DNA of 46,939 bases from Clostridiales bacterium UBA1770 (GTDB taxonomy: Bacteria; Bacillota; Clostridia; Oscillospirales; CAG-272): contig DCGU01000089.1 in assembly GCA_002315325.1 (NCBI GenBank), forward strand, positions 1 through 46,939, given 5' to 3'. The notes under the pieces are model-generated. The model ran no database searches and had not been told where the DNA came from. It saw only the letters and a list, made by a program, of their open reading frames with translations. Below are positions 42,869 to 46,939 of this stretch, piece after piece. Every line of letters begins with the position of its first letter. Positions within the stretch are counted from its first letter, which is position 1. A program made the position numbers and the translations under genes.

Positions 42869-44071
42869 TCAATCGACAAAAACGCGGCACCTAAGCTCGT
42901 TTTCGGACGAATTGTGCCAAAAGCCGCGTGCCCGTACCGTCAATTCGTACTCCCCGGGCGGGGGCAGGGGAATATCGAATGCCGGTTTATCCGTCATAGG
43001 CAAAATATAAAATGAAGACCAAAAGCATACGCGGTTTTGTACGACGCCGTCTTTGTCACGCAGCGTCAACACGTAATCGTTGATCGGTTCTTCCCGACAC
43101 TGCGCCGCGTCAAAAACGACGTGCAACCTGTCGCCGACGGCGCTTGTTTCTATGTTCGCACGGTCGGGAAAATACAGTTTGGCAGGGTTGCGCAGGCGCT
43201 TTTCGGCCGTATAGATAAACGAATCGGGATCCCACGGCTTTTCAATCACCCAGCCTTCGTGGAAGGGCTGATTCGTCAGTACGTCGTAGGGAATGATGCG
43301 CACGCTGTTATCGTCGTGCACTTCCACGATAAGCATCTGCGCCGCATTGCCTTTGTCCGGGGGCCGCGTCCCGTAGGCCTTGTCGAATTCGTCCAGTTCA
43401 AAATAGGAGAAGGTGCCTGTACCGACCGAGGTGAAATGTTCCTGATGAATGGAACGCGGGTCATTGATGGGGGCGTGGGAATGACCGGAGAAGGTGATGA
43501 CCTGCGGATAGGGAAGCAGCGTCGGCATCAGGTCGGAATTGGCCCATACGATACTGCCGTACACGGTGTTGCGCGGGTGCGGATGCTGAAAGAAGAAAAT
43601 CGGCTTTTTCGGGCCGTCTTGGTGCGCCTCGTGCAGGGCCTGCCGGCAAAAGGTTATTTGCGGTTCCTGAAAGCGGCAGCCGTTCGTCGTTGAAACGGAG
43701 ATGAAATGAAACCCGTTGATGACGACGTGCGTGTCGGCGTTTTGGTTGTATATTTTTTCAAAGCGTTCGCGCGCGCCTGTCTCGCCGTCCGGGCACTGGT
43801 ATTCATGGGAAGCGAGAGAAAGATTGATGCGCGTTCCGGGGCGGATTTCACGGTTTAACGATTCTTGCACCATTTCCATCTGTGTCGTGGAACCGCTCGT
43901 CGCAAAGTCGCCGACGATATAAACGGCGTCTACCGGCTTGTAATCCTGTCGTTCGGCATACGCATAGAGCTGACGCAGGCCCTCTTCAAACCGCTGTTTT
44001 TCCACGCAATGCGGGTCGTCCGTGTAATGCAGGTCGCTGCAAGCCATAAATCGCAATACTGTTTTTGCCAT
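42869..44071 (-). CDS. Metallophosphoesterase with probable 3' frameshift
   Basis: 401 aa as read; start at 44071 because AAAGGAGAGG precedes that ATG (the frame is open 72 nt further up). Motifs: CSDLHYTD (Asp13, His15), VGDFA, LASHEY in place of the usual GNHE, FFQHPHPRN and FSGHSHAP. The Asn-to-Ser change in the third motif would weaken a metal contact. After LTVRA (about 42930) the frame seems wrong: shifting by one gives AAFGTIRPKTSLGAAFLSID and on to EIIFFEIVNPQ, ending at 42796, exactly at the terminator. So the real gene was probably 42796-44071. Cytosolic or membrane-free; substrate unknown. Confidence 0.8.
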   Translation of the reverse strand: MAKTVLRFMACSDLHYTDDPHCVEKQRFEEGLRQLYAYAERQDYKPVDAVYIVGDFATSGSTTQMEMVQESLNREIRPGTRINLSLASHEYQCPDGETGARERFEKIYNQNADTHVVINGFHFISVSTTNGCRFQEPQITFCRQALHEAHQDGPKKPIFFFQHPHPRNTVYGSIVWANSDLMPTLLPYPQVITFSGHSHAPINDPRSIHQEHFTSVGTGTFSYFELDEFDKAYGTRPPDKGNAAQMLIVEVHDDNSVRIIPYDVLTNQPFHEGWVIEKPWDPDSFIYTAEKRLRNPAKLYFPDRANIETSAVGDRLHVVFDAAQCREEPINDYVLTLRDKDGVVQNRVCFWSSFYILPMTDKPAFDIPLPPPGEYELTVRARGFWHNSSENELRCRVFVD

Positions 44072-44108
44072 TTTGACCTCTCCTTTACGCTTGAAAGTAT
44101 TGTAATGT

Positions 44109-44136
44109 ATTATATCACAAACGTCGGCTTTTGCAA
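44109..44136 (-). promoter_or_regulatory. Promoter of the metallophosphoesterase gene
   Basis: On the minus strand TTGCAA (44131-44136) and TATAAT (44109-44114) are 16 nt apart, 38 nt before the start codon. Confidence 0.6.
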
Positions 44137-44253
44137 TCGGCAAAACGGCGTATGCCGCGAAGACTGTGCGGTATGCCGGGACTTTTGGCCGGATTTTATT
44201 ACTTTTTACCTGTGTCGATTGTCAACGTTCGCCGTTTTTATGATTTTTTACAA

Positions 44254-44282
44254 TTGCAAAAGGGAAAAAGGTGTGGTATAAT
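44254..44282 (+). promoter_or_regulatory. Promoter of the riboswitch-symporter unit
   Basis: TTGCAA (44254-44259) and TATAAT (44277-44282) are 17 nt apart, about 32 nt before the first riboswitch aptamer. Confidence 0.75.
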
Positions 44283-44311
44283 AACGAGCGTAAAACAAAT
44301 GAATATGCTAA

Positions 44312-44480
44312 TGGAAGTATACAGGAAAAGGCTTTTGCCGCCGAAGGAGTAACACTCTCAGGTTCCGCACGTCGGAGGGACTGTATACTGATAGCGCTCC
44401 GGAGAAGTCCACTCAAATGGGTACCGAAGGTGCAAAGCACGCAACTGCGTGTGAATCTCTCAGGTAAAAGGACGGAGTTA
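44312..44480 (+). ncRNA. Tandem glycine riboswitch (gcvT type)
   Basis: Two aptamers in series. The first is closed by AGTATACA (44316-44323) and TGTATACT (44382-44389) and holds GCCGAAGGAG and CACTCTCAGG. The second is closed by CTCCG (44397-44401) and CGGAG (44473-44477) and holds TACCGAAGGTGCAAA and AATCTCTCAGGTAAAAGGAC, the conserved core of the class. Glycine binding should favour read-through past the terminator at 44574 into the symporter gene; in some organisms control of such symporters is an off-switch, so direction needs testing. Confidence 0.93.
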
Positions 44481-44573
44481 TTAGAACCTTACTGCTTTTG
44501 GCGGTTTTGTTCTTCTTTACAGTTGTATGCCCACGTTTTTTCGTGTGTTTTGAAACTGCAAAGGTCTCCCCGG

Positions 44574-44607
44574 GTCAAACGTTTCCGTTTGGCTCTTTTT
44601 TGTTTTT
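44574..44607 (+). terminator. Riboswitch expression-platform terminator
   Basis: GTCAAACG (44574-44581) pairs with CGTTTGGC (44586-44593), loop TTTC, then TCTTTTTTGTTTTT. It stands between riboswitch and start codon, as needed for transcription control. Confidence 0.8.
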
Positions 44608-44640
44608 CAAAATACACACAAAAAAGGAAGGTTAGACTCT

Positions 44641-46149
44641 ATGTGGGAAAAATTCATTGAAGTCTTAACAAACGTGAACTCCGCCGTCAACGGCGTCGTT
44701 TGGGGTTGGCCGATGATCATTTTGATTCTCGGCACCGGTATTCTGATTACCGTTCGGTCGCGTGTGATGCAGATTCGCAAATTCGGCGAATCCATCAATG
44801 AGACGATTGTGCCGACAATGAAGAGCGTTGGCAAAAAGAACGAAGGCGAAAAGAAAAAAATCACCGGTGTGTCGCAGTTCGAGGCATTCTCGGCGGCCAT
44901 TTCCGGTACGGTGGGTACCGGTAATATTATCGGTGTTACCTCCGCAATTCTGACGGGCGGTCCCGGTGCCGTGGTTTGGATGTGGGTCTCCGCATTCTTC
45001 GGTATGATGACCAACTATGCGGAAAACGTGCTCGGTTTGTTCTACCGCCGCAAAGAAAAGGACGGCAGTTTCTCCGGCGGTGCATTCTATTATATCACCT
45101 ACGGGTTGAAGCAAAAATGGCTCGGCTACGTCGCTGCCATCTTCTGCCTTTTGGCAGCAGTCGGTATGAGCGGTGTGCAGGCCAATAAGATTACCGGTAC
45201 GATGGTTGCCGCGTTTGACGTTGACGTTTCCTGGGTGAAAGTGATGATCGGCGTGATCGTGGCCGTTTTTACCGGTATCGTGATTGTCGGCGGTATCAAG
45301 CGCATCGGTAAGATTGCCTCTATGCTGGTACCGATGATGTCACTGCTCTTTATGTTGATGTCGCTTATCGTCATTTTGATAAACGTCAAGGCAATCCCCG
45401 AAACGTTCCGTCTTATTTTCACCAGCGTCTTCTCCGCCAAGGCAGTGGCCGGCGGTGTCGGCGGTTTTGCATTTTCTACCATTATCAAAAAGGGTATGGC
45501 GCGCGGCGTCTTCTCCAATGAAGCGGGACTTGGTTCCTCGGTCATTGCACACTCCGCGTCCGAAACCCGTGAACCTGTCAAGCAGGGCCTGTGGGGTATT
45601 TTCGAGGTGTTCTTCGATACCTTTGTCGTTTGTACCTTTACAGCACTCGTTGTCATTACCACGGCAGTCAATTCCGGTGCCTATGCCGACGGTTCTTTCT
45701 TCGGCGGCGGCGACTCTGCTACGGCATTGGCGTCTTTCTCCAACCATCTCGGCTTGACGGGAACCATAATATTCGCCATCATTTTGCCGCTGTTCGCTTT
45801 CACGACGATTTTGGCGTGGTCCTACTATGGTGAAAAAGCAACGGACTTCTGCTTCCGCAATCAAAGCGACAAAACCAGAAAGATTGCCGTTACCGTTTTC
45901 AAGGTGTTGTTCCTTTTGCTGATTGTCTTCTCTTCCGTGATTGAGTCCAATCTTGTTTGGGATTTGGACGATACCTTCAACGGCCTGATGGCACTGCCCA
46001 ACCTGGTTGCCGTCGTGATTCTTTCGGGGCAGGTGGTTGCCATTACCAAGAACTACTACGCCCGTAAGAAGGGTGAAAAGGTGGAACCGATGCTGTCGGC
46101 TTACCCGGAACTCAACGAAGAATTCAAGAAGGATATTGAACAGGAATAA
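44641..46149 (+). CDS. Sodium:alanine/glycine symporter (AGCS family)
   Basis: 502 aa, ribosome site AAGGAAGG. Sodium-driven uptake of glycine or alanine across the membrane. Family signatures: SQFEAFSAAISGTVGTGNI (about 79-97), GGPGAVVWMWVSAFFGM, YAENVLGLFYR, and FSNEAGLGSSVIAHSAS with the conserved Asn-Glu-Ala-Gly. About ten to eleven hydrophobic helices, full length. The glycine riboswitch upstream indicates glycine as a main substrate and links expression to its level. Ends before a perfect bidirectional terminator. Confidence 0.94.
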   Translation: MWEKFIEVLTNVNSAVNGVVWGWPMIILILGTGILITVRSRVMQIRKFGESINETIVPTMKSVGKKNEGEKKKITGVSQFEAFSAAISGTVGTGNIIGVTSAILTGGPGAVVWMWVSAFFGMMTNYAENVLGLFYRRKEKDGSFSGGAFYYITYGLKQKWLGYVAAIFCLLAAVGMSGVQANKITGTMVAAFDVDVSWVKVMIGVIVAVFTGIVIVGGIKRIGKIASMLVPMMSLLFMLMSLIVILINVKAIPETFRLIFTSVFSAKAVAGGVGGFAFSTIIKKGMARGVFSNEAGLGSSVIAHSASETREPVKQGLWGIFEVFFDTFVVCTFTALVVITTAVNSGAYADGSFFGGGDSATALASFSNHLGLTGTIIFAIILPLFAFTTILAWSYYGEKATDFCFRNQSDKTRKIAVTVFKVLFLLLIVFSSVIESNLVWDLDDTFNGLMALPNLVAVVILSGQVVAITKNYYARKKGEKVEPMLSAYPELNEEFKKDIEQE

Positions 46150-46156
46150 TTCGTTC

Positions 46157-46194
46157 CATCAAAAAAAGCACGCTTTTGCGTGCTTTTTTTGATG
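46157..46194. terminator. Bidirectional terminator
   Basis: A perfect 17-bp palindrome (46157-46173 with 46178-46194, loop TTTT), with seven A on one side and seven T on the other, ends both the symporter gene and brnQ. Confidence 0.92.
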
Positions 46195-46196
46195 TC

Positions 46197-46939
46197 TTAT
46201 TTGGGCATTTTCAGTTTTTTAACGAAGTGAATGCAAAGTCCCAAACATAAACCGAATGCTGCCGGGACGACCCAGCCAAAGCCTATATTAAAAAAGGGAA
46301 ACGTTTTGGCGGCAAAGGCAACTGCGCCCGACAGATGCAGGGCATCCTGTGCGGCTGCGGGCAGCGCTTTGATAAAATCGAAAACGGCAGGGACAGCCGT
46401 GCACGCCGTGACGGCAATATACACGCATCTGTCGTGCCCGAACAGATGACCGCACAATGCCAACAGAATCAGCGTGATGGTCAGGGGGTACAAAAGCATC
46501 AGTGCAGGCAGGGAGTAGTTGATAATGGCGGAAAGACCGACGTTGGACACGGCGAAGGAGAAAACGCAAAAGATAACGGCCCACGTCTTATAGCGCAAAA
46601 AACGGGGGAACATTTTCACAAAAGTACAGGCGCATCCGGTAACGAGACCGATGGACGTTTTCAAACAGGCAAACGTGATGGTGACGGCCAGAATGACGCT
46701 GCCGGCACTCCCAAGATAATGTGTGGCAATTTGTGACAGGGCAATGCCGCCGTTGGCGGAGGTGGCAAACAGACCTCTGGACTGGGTGCCCATCAAAATA
46801 GTCAAAACGTAAATGACGGCCATTAGGATGCCGGTAAGGATGCCGGAACCCAGCACGTCGCGCGCAACGGCGCCGTCTTCTTTGACGCCCATGCCGCGGA
46901 TAATGTCGATGACAACGATGCCGAAGGCCAGGCCTGCGA
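46197..46939 (-). CDS. brnQ: Branched-chain amino acid carrier BrnQ (C-terminal part, cut by window edge)
   Basis: The frame is open to the right edge; about 247 of an expected 430-450 residues are visible. It starts here within AGLAFGIVVIDIIRGMG, followed by KEDGAVARDVLGSGILTG and then hydrophobic helices (VSNVGLSAIINYSLPALM is the BrnQ motif near the C-terminus). Sodium- or proton-coupled import of Leu, Ile and Val. An internal ATG at 46892 is not the start. Its stop lies 3 nt from the terminator. Confidence 0.88.
   Translation of the reverse strand, partial: AGLAFGIVVIDIIRGMGVKEDGAVARDVLGSGILTGILMAVIYVLTILMGTQSRGLFATSANGGIALSQIATHYLGSAGSVILAVTITFACLKTSIGLVTGCACTFVKMFPRFLRYKTWAVIFCVFSFAVSNVGLSAIINYSLPALMLLYPLTITLILLALCGHLFGHDRCVYIAVTACTAVPAVFDFIKALPAAAQDALHLSGAVAFAAKTFPFFNIGFGWVVPAAFGLCLGLCIHFVKKLKMPK

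Overview
The window looks like chromosome of an anaerobic Firmicute, most likely a gut clostridium of the Oscillospirales type. Signs of this are strong AGGAGG-type ribosome sites, many short transcription units with TATAAT promoters and hairpin/T-tract terminators, an Nfn-type bifurcating transhydrogenase, a C69 dipeptidase, a glycine riboswitch before a Na+:alanine/glycine symporter, and many intracellular glycosidases. No rRNA, tRNA, CRISPR array or intact mobile element was seen. Composition is mid-GC. This assignment is inference; there is no phylogenetic marker here.

Layout. 1-847: a gene-free stretch with a terminator, two tandem copies of a structured repeat, a mirrored array of small GTGATG-spaced hairpins, and the C-terminal tail of a serine recombinase; it looks like the scar of a mobile element. 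829-2823 (-): GH36 alpha-galactosidase. 3194-12461 (+): one probable operon of six genes (beta-helix GH28-like protein, GH-A glycosidase, GH127, Eis-like acetyltransferase, Asp-box propeller, DUF4091-type protein), closed by a bidirectional terminator. 12610-14070 (-): C69 dipeptidase with a long hairpin-rich leader. 14518-15648: propeller hydrolase. 15952-18184: nfnAB. 18322-22832: zinc-ribbon membrane protein, metallophosphoesterase, esterase-like hydrolase, and GH20/GH67-like glycosidase. 23217-28132: a complete Liv ABC importer. 28234-34199: acyltransferase fusion, sugar isomerase, GH38 alpha-mannosidase, CE15-like esterase. 34346-36175 (-): Gfo/Idh/MocA oxidoreductase and sugar isomerase. 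36439-40462: RpiB-like isomerase, GHL6-type hydrolase, and a decayed chimera of two hydrolases. 40700-42717: two acetyltransferases around a small zinc-ribbon protein. 42869-44071 (-): metallophosphoesterase with a probable 3' frameshift. 44254-46149: glycine riboswitch and symporter. 46197 to the right edge (-): BrnQ, cut by the window.

How it fits together. At least ten proteins are carbohydrate-active or resemble such enzymes (alpha-galactosidase, beta-arabinofuranosidase, alpha-mannosidase, glucuronoyl-esterase-like, and several uncharacterised TIM barrels and propellers). None shows a signal peptide, and no sugar transporter or transcription factor is present. The simplest reading is cytosolic finishing of imported plant or host glycan oligosaccharides, with two xylose-isomerase-fold proteins, an RpiB-like isomerase and a Gfo/Idh/MocA oxidoreductase handling unusual sugars. 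Liv, AGCS and BrnQ supply amino acids.

Most notable signals outside genes: the structured repeat and hairpin arrays at the left end; a recurring terminator-arm/promoter module (six copies with an identical 19-nt spacing between a CTTTT box and TATAAT); a codon-context habit (NAC before GTN) that breaks only in the GH127-acetyltransferase block; and two damaged genes.
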